A stretch of DNA of 64,000 bases from Flavobacterium sp. (GCF_027484205.1 NZ_JAIXUB010000030.1:51259-115258); one strand, 5' to 3'; positions 34,558 to 43,665 are shown, numbered from the stretch's first letter. Notes: a model not told the origin generated them from the sequence alone. A program made the numbers and translations.

Positions 34558-35949
34558 ATGGGAAATAAATTAACTGGAAGAGACCTAATAAAATTAGGCT
34601 TTCCAAAAAACAATAGTATCAATATTGCTTTAGGACAAATAAGCAGATACAGAAAAAGAGAAAAAAAAGACAGTATCATTAACGAAGCCAAAGATGTGCT
34701 TTTACATCCTGAGAACTATAAAAACAACGGAACTTGGGGCAAAGTAGCCGAAGGATTGGTCAACCCAGTTCAAGTGCGAATGCATCAATTGCAAACCACG
34801 CGAGCACCATTTTCAATATTTGGGGAAAACGAAATCGATGAACAAGCCAAGTTTCAATTGTATGATGCGTTAAAGTTGCCAATATCCGTTGCTGGAGCGT
34901 TGATGCCAGATGCTCATTCGGGTTACGGATTGCCAATTGGCGGAGTTTTAGCCACAGAAAATGCGGTAATTCCGTATGGCGTTGGAGTTGATATTGGTTG
35001 CCGAATGAGTTTATCAATTTTCGATTTGCCGGCATCTTTTATCAAAGGGAAAGACCATCAGTTGCAAGCCATTTTGAAAGAGCACACCAAGTTCGGAATG
35101 AACGAAACGCACGCCATAAAATCCGATCACGAGATTTTCTCAAGGTCAGAATTTCAGGATATTCCGTTGCTAAAAAGTTTGCAGACCAAAGCTTACAATC
35201 AGCTAGGAACATCTGGTGGCGGAAACCATTTTGTAGAATTCGGAATTGTGCAATTAGACAAACCATTACCCGAGTGGAAGTTAGAAGCAGGAAGTTATTT
35301 CTGCGTTTTATCACACAGTGGTTCACGCGGAATGGGCGCCAATATTGCAAAACATTACACGTATTTGGCAACAAAACAATGTCCGTTGCCTAAAAATGTG
35401 CAGCATTTGGCGTGGCTCGATTTGAACACACACGACGGTCAGGAATATTGGTTGGCAATGAATTTAGCTGGCGATTATGCCAAAGCCTGTCACGATAACA
35501 TTCACAAACGAATCGCTAAAGCTATCGGAAAACGCATTGTGGTAACCATAGAAAACCATCACAATTTTGCGTGGAAAGAGCAAGTCAACGGCAAAGAATG
35601 CATCGTTCACAGAAAAGGCGCAACGCCAGCGCACGAAGGAACACTCGGAATCATTCCCGGTTCAATGACTGCACCAGGTTTCATCGTTATGGGAAAAGGA
35701 AATCCCGAATCGCTAAATTCAGCATCACACGGCGCAGGAAGATTGTTTTCAAGAGCCAAATGCAAAGCCAATTTTACGCCAAGTCAGATAAAAAAAGTCT
35801 TGGCAGACAATGAAGTACAACTCATCGGAGGCAATGTAGACGAAGCACCAATGGCATACAAAGACATCAATAAAGTCATGGCTTTGCAAACTGAATTGGT
35901 TACTGTTTTAGGAACATTCACACCAAAAATCGTGCGAATGGATAAATAA
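34558..35949 (+). CDS. rtcB: RNA ligase RtcB, form paired with PrfH
   Basis: Mn/GTP-dependent ligation of RNA 2',3'-cyclic phosphate (or 3'-P) to 5'-OH. It has 463 residues. Metal and guanylylation residues are in place: PDAHSGYGLPIGG (D118, H120), GVDIGCRM (Cys148), GTSGGGNHFVEF, SHSGSRG, HHNF, HRKGATPA and SHGAGR with the guanylylated His at about 391. The N-terminus (MGNKLTGRDLIKLGFPKNN) carries an extra basic segment. The next gene is prfH, and RtcB proteins paired with PrfH are known to reseal cleaved 16S rRNA after ribosome rescue; that role is inferred here from the pairing. The coding sequence looks less A/T-rich than its neighbours. Confidence 0.93.
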   Translation: MGNKLTGRDLIKLGFPKNNSINIALGQISRYRKREKKDSIINEAKDVLLHPENYKNNGTWGKVAEGLVNPVQVRMHQLQTTRAPFSIFGENEIDEQAKFQLYDALKLPISVAGALMPDAHSGYGLPIGGVLATENAVIPYGVGVDIGCRMSLSIFDLPASFIKGKDHQLQAILKEHTKFGMNETHAIKSDHEIFSRSEFQDIPLLKSLQTKAYNQLGTSGGGNHFVEFGIVQLDKPLPEWKLEAGSYFCVLSHSGSRGMGANIAKHYTYLATKQCPLPKNVQHLAWLDLNTHDGQEYWLAMNLAGDYAKACHDNIHKRIAKAIGKRIVVTIENHHNFAWKEQVNGKECIVHRKGATPAHEGTLGIIPGSMTAPGFIVMGKGNPESLNSASHGAGRLFSRAKCKANFTPSQIKKVLADNEVQLIGGNVDEAPMAYKDINKVMALQTELVTVLGTFTPKIVRMDK

Positions 35950-36109
35950 AAGTTAAGTGGTTTTTTTATTAGAAGCGAAACAATTGGGCTATATGAGTAA
36001 TCCATTTTCCTGCTTTTCGTTGCAATCTCGCCAATAAAAATGGCGAGGATTTTCACTACAATCAGGGCTAAAAGAAAAACCATTTTAACTTTTGAAACTA
36101 TTAAAAAAA

Positions 36110-36811
36110 ATGGACAAAATAATTCAAATAACAGCAGGTCGCGGACCAGCAGAATGCACTTGGGTTGCGGCTCAAGTGCTCAAAAAAGTGTTGGAGGAAG
36201 CACAAGAAAATCAATTGGAAGTCAAAGTGCTACAACGAGAATCTGGAAAAGAAAACGGAACAGTTGCTTCGGCTTTATTAATGCTAAAAGGAACATCAGT
36301 TGCTGAATTTGTAACATCATGGACTGGAACCATTCAGTGGATTGGACAAAGTACGTTTAGAAAAATGCACAAACGCAAAAACTGGTTTATCGGAGTTTTT
36401 GAAATTGAGAGTTTGCAAATAAAAACCATCTCAGAGAAAGACATTCAATACCAAGCAATGCGAAGTTCTGGTGCTGGCGGACAACATGTAAATAAAGTGA
36501 GTTCGGCAATTAGAGCAACACATCTTCCAACAGGAATAAGTGTGGTTTCAATGGATTCCCGTTCGCAACACCAAAATAAAAAATTGGCAACCGAACGTTT
36601 AATAGAAAAATTCAAGGTTTCCGAATTGGAACAAATAAAGCAGCAAGTCAGTAACCAATGGGAAAACCAATTGAATGTACAACGCGGCAATCCAACACGA
36701 ATATTCAAAGGATCTGATTTTAAAAAAGAGAAAGTAGTGAAAAGCTACAAATCAGAACGACAAACCGCAAAAGCGGAATTAACAAAAAATATCAAACAGA
36801 TTAGCGACTAA
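36110..36811 (+). CDS. prfH: peptide chain release factor homologue PrfH
   Basis: 233 residues from ATG 36110, matching the usual PrfH start ([15 protein letters not shown]). An in-frame TTG at 36092 is less likely. The peptidyl-tRNA hydrolysis motif GAGGQHVNK (GGQ at 123-125) is intact, followed by the basic tail region ([15 protein letters not shown]). There is no codon-recognition domain like that of RF1/RF2. PrfH is known to release peptide from ribosomes damaged in the 30S decoding centre so that the partner RtcB can repair the rRNA. It lies 160 bases after rtcB, same strand. Confidence 0.92.
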   Translation: MDKIIQITAGRGPAECTWVAAQVLKKVLEEAQENQLEVKVLQRESGKENGTVASALLMLKGTSVAEFVTSWTGTIQWIGQSTFRKMHKRKNWFIGVFEIESLQIKTISEKDIQYQAMRSSGAGGQHVNKVSSAIRATHLPTGISVVSMDSRSQHQNKKLATERLIEKFKVSELEQIKQQVSNQWENQLNVQRGNPTRIFKGSDFKKEKVVKSYKSERQTAKAELTKNIKQISD

Positions 36812-36843
36812 TTACTATTCACTAATCACTAATTACTAATAAA

Positions 36844-37383
36844 ATGAAAACAGTAGATAAATATCTTTTTCAAGCCTTGGATAACTATCCGTATTGGTTG
36901 GAAGGAACAATAGAATCCTTAGATTACGCTTTGTCGTACAACGATAAAAACGTAATGGCTTTGTGTTTGTATGGTAGAATTCAAACTGAACAATTGCAAG
37001 ATTATGAAGAAGCAAAACGTTATTTTCAAGAAGCATTGGCTATCGATATTCATGCGGTTGCAGTTTATCCGTATTATTTGGATGCCTTACTTTTAAACGA
37101 AGATTATGACGAAGCATCTAAGCTAATTGATTTTGCTTTAACCATAAAAGGAAGTAACAAAGTGACATTATTGCTCAAGAAAAATAATTTGTTAGAACAA
37201 CAAAAAGAGTTCAAGAAAGCATTGAAATTACTAAAAGAGATTAAACTTTTAATGAAGGCAAACGACAATTCATACGAAGTAGAAGAAACCGAAAAGCGAC
37301 TAAAAGCTAAGTTAGAATTGCTGAAACCAAAGAAAAAAGCAAAATCTAAAAAAGATTGTGACAAGAAAAAGAAGAAGAATTGA
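36844..37383 (+). CDS. TPR protein with lysine-rich tail, third gene of the rtcB-prfH cluster
   Basis: 179 residues. About three TPR-like helix pairs (ALSYNDKNVMALCLYGRI, EEAKRYFQEALAIDIHA, DEASKLIDFAL) are followed by a coiled helix. The C-terminal tail has 13 Lys in its last 21 residues (KPKKKAKSKK onward), a feature that can bind RNA or ribosomes. It is 32 bases after prfH on the same strand, before a strong terminator, so probably co-transcribed with rtcB-prfH. Function unknown; a role in the repair pathway is a hypothesis from position and tail only. Confidence 0.75.
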   Translation: MKTVDKYLFQALDNYPYWLEGTIESLDYALSYNDKNVMALCLYGRIQTEQLQDYEEAKRYFQEALAIDIHAVAVYPYYLDALLLNEDYDEASKLIDFALTIKGSNKVTLLLKKNNLLEQQKEFKKALKLLKEIKLLMKANDNSYEVEETEKRLKAKLELLKPKKKAKSKKDCDKKKKKN

Positions 37384-37387
37384 TTTT

Positions 37388-37424
37388 AAACCTAACAGAT
37401 TTATAAAACCTGTTAGGTTTTTTC
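37388..37424. terminator. bidirectional terminator between the rtcB cluster and the mutase operon
   Basis: AAACCTAACAG (37388-37398) pairs perfectly with CTGTTAGGTTT (37410-37420), T-run after; convergent genes end on both sides. Confidence 0.9.
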
Positions 37425-37431
37425 CATTTAT

Positions 37432-39558
37432 CTAGTCTTCAAGTAAAACCTCCAAAATACTAATAGCAGCTTCACTAATTTTAGTTCCAGGACCAAAAAC
37501 GGCAACTGCTCCAGCATCAAAAAGGAATTGGTAATCTTGCGCAGGAATTACGCCACCAACAATGACCATAATATCTTCACGTCCGTATTTTTTAAGTTCT
37601 TCAATAACTTGTGGCACCAAAGTTTTGTGTCCAGCAGCAAGAGAAGAAACTCCAAGAATGTGAACGTCGTTTTCTACGGCTTGTTTCGCAGCTTCATGTG
37701 GCGTTTGAAATAATGGCCCAATATCCACGTCAAAACCTACATCGGCATAACCTGTGGCAACTACTTTCGCACCACGATCGTGTCCGTCTTGTCCCATTTT
37801 GGCAATCATAATTCTAGGACGACGACCTTCTTTTTTAGCGAAGGCATCGGCTAGTTGTTTTGCTTTTTCAAAACTTTCGTCGTTTTTTATTTCTTTACTA
37901 TACACGCCGCTAAAACTTCTAATTTGTGCTTTATATCTTCCGAAAACAGCTTCCAAAGCATCACTTATTTCTCCTAAAGTAGCTCTGTTTCTTGCTGCTT
38001 CTACTGCCAAATCTAATAAATTTCCATTAGAGTTTTTAGCACAATAGGTTAATTTTGCTAAACATTCGGCAACTTTAGTGTTATCGCGAGTGGCTTTTAT
38101 TTGTGTCAAACGCTCAATTTGTTGCTTGCGCACCATATCGTTATCAACATCCAAAATCTGTAATGGATCTTCTTTTTCTAGTCTAAATTTGTTAACACCA
38201 ACAATAATATCTTGACTACTATCAATTCTGGCTTGTTTTCGAGCTGCAGCTTCTTCAATACGCAATTTCGGAATTCCAGCTTCGATTGCTTTGGTCATTC
38301 CGCCTAATTCTTCTACTTCTTCAATAAGTTTCCAAGCGTTTTGTGCAATTTCGTTGGTCAAACTTTCTACATAATAACTTCCTGCCCAAGGATCAACGGT
38401 TTTGCAAATTTTAGTTTCTTCTTGTAAAAAGATTTGGGTATTTCTGGCAATTCTTGCAGAGAAATCGGTTGGCAAAGCAATCGCTTCGTCCAATGCGTTT
38501 GTATGTAAGGATTGTGTTCCTCCAAAAGCTGCTGCTGCTGCTTCAATACAAGTTCTAGCAACATTATTAAAAGGATCTTGCTCGGTTAAACTCCAACCCG
38601 AAGTTTGGCAATGCGTTCTTAAAGCCAATGATTTTTCGTCTTTTGGATTGAATTGTTTTAGCAATTTTGCCCACAACATTCTTCCAGCACGCATTTTGGC
38701 AATTTCCATAAAATGATTCATTCCAATTGCCCAGAAAAAAGATAGGCGAGGAGCGAACTCATCTATTTTCATTCCGGTTGCTAAACCTGTACGGATATAT
38801 TCTAAACCATCAGCTAAAGTGTAAGCCAACTCAATATCGGCGGTTGCTCCAGCTTCTTGCATGTGATAACCAGAAATAGAAATCGAGTTGAATTTCGGCA
38901 TCTTTTTACTCGTATATTCAAAAATATCAGCAATGATTTTCATCGAAGGCGTTGGTGGATAGATGTAGGTATTTCGAACCATAAACTCTTTCAAAATATC
39001 GTTTTGTATTGTTCCTGAAAGTAATTCTGGTGCAACGCCTTGTTCTTCGGCTGCAACAATATAAAATGCCATAATTGGTAAAACCGCACCATTCATAGTC
39101 ATGGAAACCGACATTTCACCAAGAGGAATTTGGTCGAAAAGAATTTTCATATCTTCCACCGAATCGATAGCAACACCAGCTTTTCCAACATCACCAAAAA
39201 CACGTTCATGGTCAGAATCGTAACCTCTATGTGTGGCTAGATCAAACGCTACAGAAAGTCCTTTTTGTCCTGCAGCAAGATTTCTTCTGTAAAAAGCATT
39301 ACTTTCTTCAGCAGTTGAAAATCCTGCATATTGACGAATGGTCCAAGGACGACGAACGTACATGGTAGCATAAGGTCCACGAAGATTTGGTGCAAAACCT
39401 GCTCCAAAACCAATATGTTCCAAATTTTCAATGTCTTCTTTAGAATACGTTGGTTTTACTTCAATGCCTTCGGCGGTTTGGAAAAGTTCCGAGTTTCGAG
39501 TTTTGGGTTTCGAGTTCTCGGATTTTTCTAATGTTATATGTTGTATATTTTTTCTCAT
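37432..39558 (-). CDS. scpA: methylmalonyl-CoA mutase large (cobalamin-binding) subunit
   Basis: Interconverts methylmalonyl-CoA and succinyl-CoA. It has 708 residues. TIM-barrel domain from about 45 ([21 protein letters not shown]), then the C-terminal B12 domain with [15 protein letters not shown] (the His of DxHxxG) and the SSLAAGHKT and VGGVIPAQD loops. The first ~40 residues contain the low-complexity stretch [11 protein letters not shown] (about residues 15-25), encoded by a tandem repeat (39490-39521) of the type seen in intergenic blocks. The gene lies downstream of scpB but is separated from it by a toxin-antitoxin pair. Confidence 0.95.
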   Translation of the reverse strand: MRKNIQHITLEKSENSKPKTRNSELFQTAEGIEVKPTYSKEDIENLEHIGFGAGFAPNLRGPYATMYVRRPWTIRQYAGFSTAEESNAFYRRNLAAGQKGLSVAFDLATHRGYDSDHERVFGDVGKAGVAIDSVEDMKILFDQIPLGEMSVSMTMNGAVLPIMAFYIVAAEEQGVAPELLSGTIQNDILKEFMVRNTYIYPPTPSMKIIADIFEYTSKKMPKFNSISISGYHMQEAGATADIELAYTLADGLEYIRTGLATGMKIDEFAPRLSFFWAIGMNHFMEIAKMRAGRMLWAKLLKQFNPKDEKSLALRTHCQTSGWSLTEQDPFNNVARTCIEAAAAAFGGTQSLHTNALDEAIALPTDFSARIARNTQIFLQEETKICKTVDPWAGSYYVESLTNEIAQNAWKLIEEVEELGGMTKAIEAGIPKLRIEEAAARKQARIDSSQDIIVGVNKFRLEKEDPLQILDVDNDMVRKQQIERLTQIKATRDNTKVAECLAKLTYCAKNSNGNLLDLAVEAARNRATLGEISDALEAVFGRYKAQIRSFSGVYSKEIKNDESFEKAKQLADAFAKKEGRRPRIMIAKMGQDGHDRGAKVVATGYADVGFDVDIGPLFQTPHEAAKQAVENDVHILGVSSLAAGHKTLVPQVIEELKKYGREDIMVIVGGVIPAQDYQFLFDAGAVAVFGPGTKISEAAISILEVLLED
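39490..39521. repeat. repeat block inside the scpA coding sequence
   Basis: Two copies of GTTTCGAGTT at a 14-base offset within a 32-base stretch of GAGTTTCGAG/TTTTGGGTTTCGAG words, closely related to the intergenic hairpin at 26324-26388 (GAGTTTCAGGTTACGAG). It encodes the extra hydrophilic residues near the scpA N-terminus, before the conserved domain. Confidence 0.7.
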
Positions 39559-39569
39559 AGTTTCTAAAA

Positions 39570-39863
39570 CTATTTAGGATATTTTTTTATGTCTTTTGAT
39601 GTATGAAAACAAGAAAGAATTTTAATTATTTCACTATTTTTATCATAAACATAGAATAATAAAAAAGGAAAAACTTTTAATGGAATTGCTCTATAATTCT
39701 TATGTCTTATTTGATAATCAGGATTTATTTCTAGTTTTTTATAAGTTTCAGATAATTCATTGTAAAATCTTAAAGCAAGTTTTAAATTAATTTCAGCATA
39801 ATATGCTACTGCATTTTCAATTTCTTTTTGTGCTTTTTTAGAAACAATAACTCTAAAACCCAT
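39570..39863 (-). CDS. RelE/ParE family toxin
   Basis: 97 residues, RelE/ParE fold: [20 protein letters not shown] (helical hairpin with the typical A-Y-Y), [20 protein letters not shown], and the C-terminal strands [18 protein letters not shown] and [12 protein letters not shown]. Presumed mRNA interferase or gyrase inhibitor; ParE-type features dominate. Its start overlaps the antitoxin gene by 11 bp. It ends 11 bases before scpA. Sits inside the mutase operon. Confidence 0.88.
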   Translation of the reverse strand: MGFRVIVSKKAQKEIENAVAYYAEINLKLALRFYNELSETYKKLEINPDYQIRHKNYRAIPLKVFPFLLFYVYDKNSEIIKILSCFHTSKDIKKYPK

Positions 39864-40086
39864 ATTTCTTTTTTAGTAGATTTAACGATTCTGTAGATGT
39901 AATATATTCTGATTCAGGTTCGTTTAATCTGTTATCTAAAAGTTCTATTTGTTCTTCAGAAAGGTTATAACTAATATCATTTTTTGCCAAAATGATTACT
40001 TCAACTTCATCTGCGATAAAATCGTCAGGTAAAGTAATGTTTACTTTTTGATTTTTCACTTTTACAAATTGTCTTATCGCTTCCAT
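39853..40086 (-). CDS. antitoxin of the RelE/ParE-type pair
   Basis: 77 residues. The N-terminal strand-rich segment RQFVKVKNQKVNITLPDDF resembles an AbrB-like or small beta DNA-binding domain; the C-terminal helix (LSEEQIELLDNRLNEPESEY) would wrap the toxin. It starts 26 bases after scpB and overlaps the toxin gene by 11 bp. TAACTTTA about 10 bases upstream is one mismatch from a -7 box, so a private promoter is possible. Confidence 0.82.
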   Translation of the reverse strand: MEAIRQFVKVKNQKVNITLPDDFIADEVEVIILAKNDISYNLSEEQIELLDNRLNEPESEYITSTESLNLLKKKYGF

Positions 40087-40112
40087 AGGTTCTTTTTTGT
40101 TAAAGTTATCAA

Positions 40113-41486
40113 TTATTCCGATGCTAATCGCTCTTGCTCTAATTTCTCTGCCAATCTTTTTTCAATGATAGGTGTGATTAGTGTTTTGCGTGGATTTTGT
40201 TTTACAAAAGGATACAATTCCAAATCATTTTTCATGCTATCGTTTTTGTTTGGATATTTGTTGGTTCCTAATAATATTTCTTTGCCGTTGTCGAATAATT
40301 CTTGCTCTTTATTAGCACTTTCACTAATTTTTCGTTGAATAGTACCTTCGATTAATTGAGTGATTAAACCGCCATTTTTTTCAATGTCTTTGAATAATTC
40401 TAATGCTTTTTCTGCTAATTGTTGCGTTAGATTTTCAATATAATAAGCACCATCGGCAGGATTATTCACTTTATCAAAATAACTTTCGTGCTTTAAAACC
40501 AAAAGTTGGTTTCTCGAAATTCTATCGCCAAATTCGTTGTCTTTATGATACAATGCATCGTAAGGCAAATTCGCTACAACATTCGCTCCACCAAGGATTG
40601 CACTCATACATTCGGTTGTAGTTCGAAGCATGTTTACGTTATAATCGTATATAGTTTTGTTTCTACGAGTTGGCGTTGCAATAATATTACAATCAAAATT
40701 ATGATGGTATTCTTTGGCTAAAGTATTGAATAAAATACGTAAAGCTCTTAGTTTTGCAATTTCGAAAAAGTAGTTAGTGCCAATAGCAACTTCAATAGTT
40801 ATAGGATGTTTTAATGCCGGAATTCTATTGAAATATTCATTGGCGTGAGCCAAAGTGTAAGCTAATTGCTGCACCATATTCGCACCAGCATTTTGGTAAA
40901 TTCCGGAACTAATATTTAAGTAATTGATTACTGATGAACTTGCAATTTTATTTAGTTTTTCAAAATCACTTTCAAGGTTTTCAAACCAATTTCCGTCTTT
41001 AGTAAGTTGCCCAATTGGATCAATTTGTATAACGAATTTTGCCTGATTTTTAGCTGCATAATCACTTACTTTAGTTGCGAAATCGATTGAAAGAAATGGC
41101 AAATAAAAATAGTAAGTTGTTTTTTCTAAAGGAAGATTTTGCATCAAATCTGCAATAGAAATGGTGTCGTTTTCTATGGTAAAACGAATGCTTTCTGCTC
41201 CACGATCTAGACTGTCTAACGCACGTTCATTAGATTTTTTTACATCGTGTACGAATATGTTTTGAAGAATTTCAAAAGCTTTTTCTGGAGAATTTATTGA
41301 AATTTTAGAATCTATTTCTTCCACTTCATCATTGTGATAAAATGGTTTTACTTTAATGCCTTCTGGACTTTCCCAAACGAGAGTTTCGTTATAGTCGGCG
41401 CCTTTGAGTTCGTATTGAATTTGTTGTTTCCATTGCTTAGAACTAACGCTTTCAAAATCTGTAAAAAGTGGTTTATTTGTGCTCAC
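40113..41486 (-). CDS. scpB: methylmalonyl-CoA mutase small subunit
   Basis: 457 residues from GTG 41486. TIM-barrel part homologous to scpA, without the DxHxxG cobalamin motif, as expected for the non-catalytic partner. Recognisable stretches: LFTDFESVSSKQWKQQIQYE, LKGADYNETLVWESPEGI and NPADGAYYIENLTQQLAEKA. An upstream TTG at 41522 keeps the frame open, but the perfect -7 box at 41510-41517 lies inside that extension, so the GTG before STNKPLFTDF is the likely start. First gene of the scpB-antitoxin-toxin-scpA unit. Confidence 0.92.
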   Translation of the reverse strand: MSTNKPLFTDFESVSSKQWKQQIQYELKGADYNETLVWESPEGIKVKPFYHNDEVEEIDSKISINSPEKAFEILQNIFVHDVKKSNERALDSLDRGAESIRFTIENDTISIADLMQNLPLEKTTYYFYLPFLSIDFATKVSDYAAKNQAKFVIQIDPIGQLTKDGNWFENLESDFEKLNKIASSSVINYLNISSGIYQNAGANMVQQLAYTLAHANEYFNRIPALKHPITIEVAIGTNYFFEIAKLRALRILFNTLAKEYHHNFDCNIIATPTRRNKTIYDYNVNMLRTTTECMSAILGGANVVANLPYDALYHKDNEFGDRISRNQLLVLKHESYFDKVNNPADGAYYIENLTQQLAEKALELFKDIEKNGGLITQLIEGTIQRKISESANKEQELFDNGKEILLGTNKYPNKNDSMKNDLELYPFVKQNPRKTLITPIIEKRLAEKLEQERLASE

Positions 41487-41509
41487 AAGTATTTTGCTTT
41501 TTGATACTT

Positions 41510-41517
41510 CAAATTTA
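41510..41517 (-). promoter_or_regulatory. -7 box of the mutase operon
   Basis: TAAATTTG on the minus strand, perfect TAnnTTTG, 23 bases before GTG 41486; it decides the scpB start. No good -33 seen. Confidence 0.5.
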
Positions 41518-41611
41518 GTCAAAAATTATCTTTTTTTGGAGATTTAAATTTGATTTTTTGCAAAATAGGTATATACTTTTTGTTGAAGAAATTTTGCCTT
41601 AATAAAAAGCA

Positions 41612-41633
41612 CTTCGACAAGCTCAGTGTGACA
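41612..41633. repeat. dispersed motif CTTCGACAAGCTCAGTGTG
   Basis: This 22-base motif (CTTCGACAAGCTCAGTGTG then ACA) is of a kind found in intergenic DNA of many unrelated bacteria. A degraded relative (TTTCGACTCCCGAAG ... GACAGGATGACA) lies at 12668-12700. Both lie next to a REP-like element. Confidence 0.55.
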
Positions 41634-41705
41634 ATTCGTTTCTAATTGGTATTTTTAAAAGATAAATTTCTTTGTCAATGTAAACTCTAGTTTAAAGTTC
41701 ACAAT

Positions 41706-41786
41706 CTAGCCCTGATTGAAGAGAAAATAGCTTTGCCGAAGTTTTAAACATTAGTAAAGCTATTGCAACGTAAAGCAGGAATTGCC
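41706..41786. repeat. REP-like hairpin element, copy B
   Basis: Starts CTAGCCCTGATT and ends GCAGGAATTGCC, the same boundaries as copy A. AATAGCTTT (41726-41734) pairs perfectly with AAAGCTATT (41756-41764). Lies 14 bases past the stop of the DivIC-like gene, in the gap between two minus-strand units. Confidence 0.7.
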
Positions 41787-41799
41787 ATTTTCGAAATGC

Positions 41800-42153
41800 C
41801 TACTGTTTCGCTCCTTCTAAACTGTCTTTAATTCTATCTTCTTCGATATCAATTATGTAGATGTCTTCGCTGTCTTTTTTCATGAAATATTTTTCACGAG
41901 CGTATTTTTCTGTTTGACCAGGATTATTTAAATTTTTTATACTTTGTTCGTCCTTAGCAATTTCTTCTTGGTAGTATTTTTTATTGTCTTCTAATTCGTT
42001 TATTTCTTTATCTAAAATTCGACTATCCATGTAGGAATAATTATCAAGAAAGAGCATCCAAATAATGAAAAATATGGAAACCAAAGTGTATTTGCTTCCT
42101 AAAAATATAAGAAACGGATAGCTACTAATAAGGTTTTGGAACCAATTTTTCAT
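41800..42153 (-). CDS. septum formation initiator (FtsB/DivIC-like) protein
   Basis: 117 residues: a short cytoplasmic end, one transmembrane helix (about 13-35), then a coiled coil (about 45-80, DKEINELEDNKKYYQEEIAK) and the conserved YAREKYFMKKDSEDIYII end, which marks FtsB/DivIC proteins. A divisome scaffold with FtsL and FtsQ. It starts 17 bases after udk, so co-transcribed. Confidence 0.9.
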   Translation of the reverse strand: MKNWFQNLISSYPFLIFLGSKYTLVSIFFIIWMLFLDNYSYMDSRILDKEINELEDNKKYYQEEIAKDEQSIKNLNNPGQTEKYAREKYFMKKDSEDIYIIDIEEDRIKDSLEGAKQ

Positions 42154-42170
42154 TTGTTTTTGGTGTAAAA

Positions 42171-42779
42171 TTAGGTCAAGCGTTGGTTGATAACGGCACG
42201 AACTACATCAATGGCAACGGTATTATATTTGTCGTTTGGAATGATGATGTCTGCATATGCTTTTGTTGGTTCGATGAACTGTTGGTGCATTGGTTTAAGC
42301 GTTGTTTGGTAACGGTTTAAAACTTCTTCCATGTCACGACCACGCTCGGCAATATCACGTTTTAAACGTCGAATTAAGCGTTCGTCAGAATCAGCGTGAA
42401 CAAAAACTTTTACGTCAAACATCTCGCGAAGTTCAGGATTTGTTAGGATAAGAATTCCTTCAACAATCATTACTTTTCTAGGATGTGTAGAAATAGTATC
42501 GTCTGTTCTGTTGTGCGTTACAAAAGAATAAACGGGTTGATTGATGGTTTTTCCGGCTTTTAAATCTTTTAAATGTTCTACTAAAAGTTCAAAATCGATG
42601 GCACGTGGATGGTCAAAATTGATGTTGCTTCTTTCTTCATAACTCATGCCTACGTTTTGTTTGTAGTAAGAGTCTTGAGAAATAATTCCGACTTCAGTTT
42701 CTGGAAGTTCGTTCATAATTTGGTGAACAACAGTTGTTTTTCCTGAACCTGTTCCGCCTGCAATTCCGATGATAAGCAT
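42171..42779 (-). CDS. udk: uridine kinase
   Basis: Phosphorylates uridine/cytidine with ATP or GTP in pyrimidine salvage. It has 202 residues. P-loop GIAGGTGSGKTT near 5-16, ISQDSYYK, NFDHPRAIDF (substrate pocket) and RLIRRLKRDIAERGRD (lid) are all present. Probably transcribed with the DivIC-like gene that follows. Confidence 0.95.
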   Translation of the reverse strand: MLIIGIAGGTGSGKTTVVHQIMNELPETEVGIISQDSYYKQNVGMSYEERSNINFDHPRAIDFELLVEHLKDLKAGKTINQPVYSFVTHNRTDDTISTHPRKVMIVEGILILTNPELREMFDVKVFVHADSDERLIRRLKRDIAERGRDMEEVLNRYQTTLKPMHQQFIEPTKAYADIIIPNDKYNTVAIDVVRAVINQRLT

Positions 42780-42900
42780 AGTAGTATTGTTGTGTTATTA
42801 TTTGTACAAAAATAGCATAAAAAAGTCAACATCAAAAATCAATTTCAATTTCAAAAGTCAATTTTAAAGCTTCCTACTTCCATCTTCACGCTTCTAACTT

Positions 42901-43665
42901 TTAAAATTTTTCAAAAACACCTAAACCAAATAATGCAAAATCATATTTTACGGGATCATTTGGGTCTAATTTTCTGAGGTTAGTGTCTAATTCTGAAAGT
43001 GCTTTTGCGTCGTTTTGTTTTCTAGATAGTAATTCTAATTTTCGAGCTACATTTCCTGAATGAACATCTAGTGGACATGATAAAGCTGATGTTGGAATGG
43101 TTTTCCAAATGCCAAAATCTACTCCTTTTTTATCGTTTCGAACCATCCAACGAAGGAACATGTTGATTCTTTTGGCTGCCGAATTATTTAAAGGATCAGA
43201 AATGTGTTTTTGGGTGCGATTTTGATGATTGATTTCGAAAAATACTTTCTTAAATTCGGAGATACTTTTTTGCATGGAATCTTTCTCAATATTATTTGCG
43301 AAAACGGCTTCCAAACCATTATGATTGGTATAGATATTTTGTAATCCTTTGACAAATGTAATCATATCAACACCATTGAAGGTTCGATGTACAAAATTCT
43401 CTAATTTTTCTAGTTGATAATCTTGATGATTTAAGATAAAATCGTATGGTGAATTTCCCATTAAATCCATCATTTTTTTTGCATTATTGATAATCATTTT
43501 ACGGTTTCCCCAAGCAATTGTTGCCGATAAAAATCCTGCAATTTCAATATCTTCTTTCAAAGAAAATTGATGCGGAATTTGTATTGGATCACTTTCAATA
43601 AACTTCGGATTGTTGTATAATTCTACTTTCTCGTCTAGGAATGATTTTAGTTCGGAATTAGTCAT
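42901..43665 (-). CDS. TIGR02757 family protein
   Basis: 254 residues from ATG 43665; an ATG at 43686 adds seven residues but enlarges the overlap with the upstream gene from 8 to 29 bp. Family hallmarks: ELKSFLDEKVELYNNPKFIE, AGFLSATIAWGNRKMIINNA, RINMFLRWMVR and PLDVHSGNVARKL. The HhH-like arrangement resembles DNA glycosylase folds, but no biochemical role is established. Last gene of a short run after the large membrane protein. Confidence 0.88.
   Translation of the reverse strand: MTNSELKSFLDEKVELYNNPKFIESDPIQIPHQFSLKEDIEIAGFLSATIAWGNRKMIINNAKKMMDLMGNSPYDFILNHQDYQLEKLENFVHRTFNGVDMITFVKGLQNIYTNHNGLEAVFANNIEKDSMQKSISEFKKVFFEINHQNRTQKHISDPLNNSAAKRINMFLRWMVRNDKKGVDFGIWKTIPTSALSCPLDVHSGNVARKLELLSRKQNDAKALSELDTNLRKLDPNDPVKYDFALFGLGVFEKF

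Noticed and set aside
34760..36083. Several long antisense and alternative-frame ORFs over rtcB (for example 34998-35393 and 35042-35374)
   Set aside because: They follow from the less A/T-rich composition of rtcB; the encoded proteins are low-plausibility basic sequences, and rtcB itself is complete.
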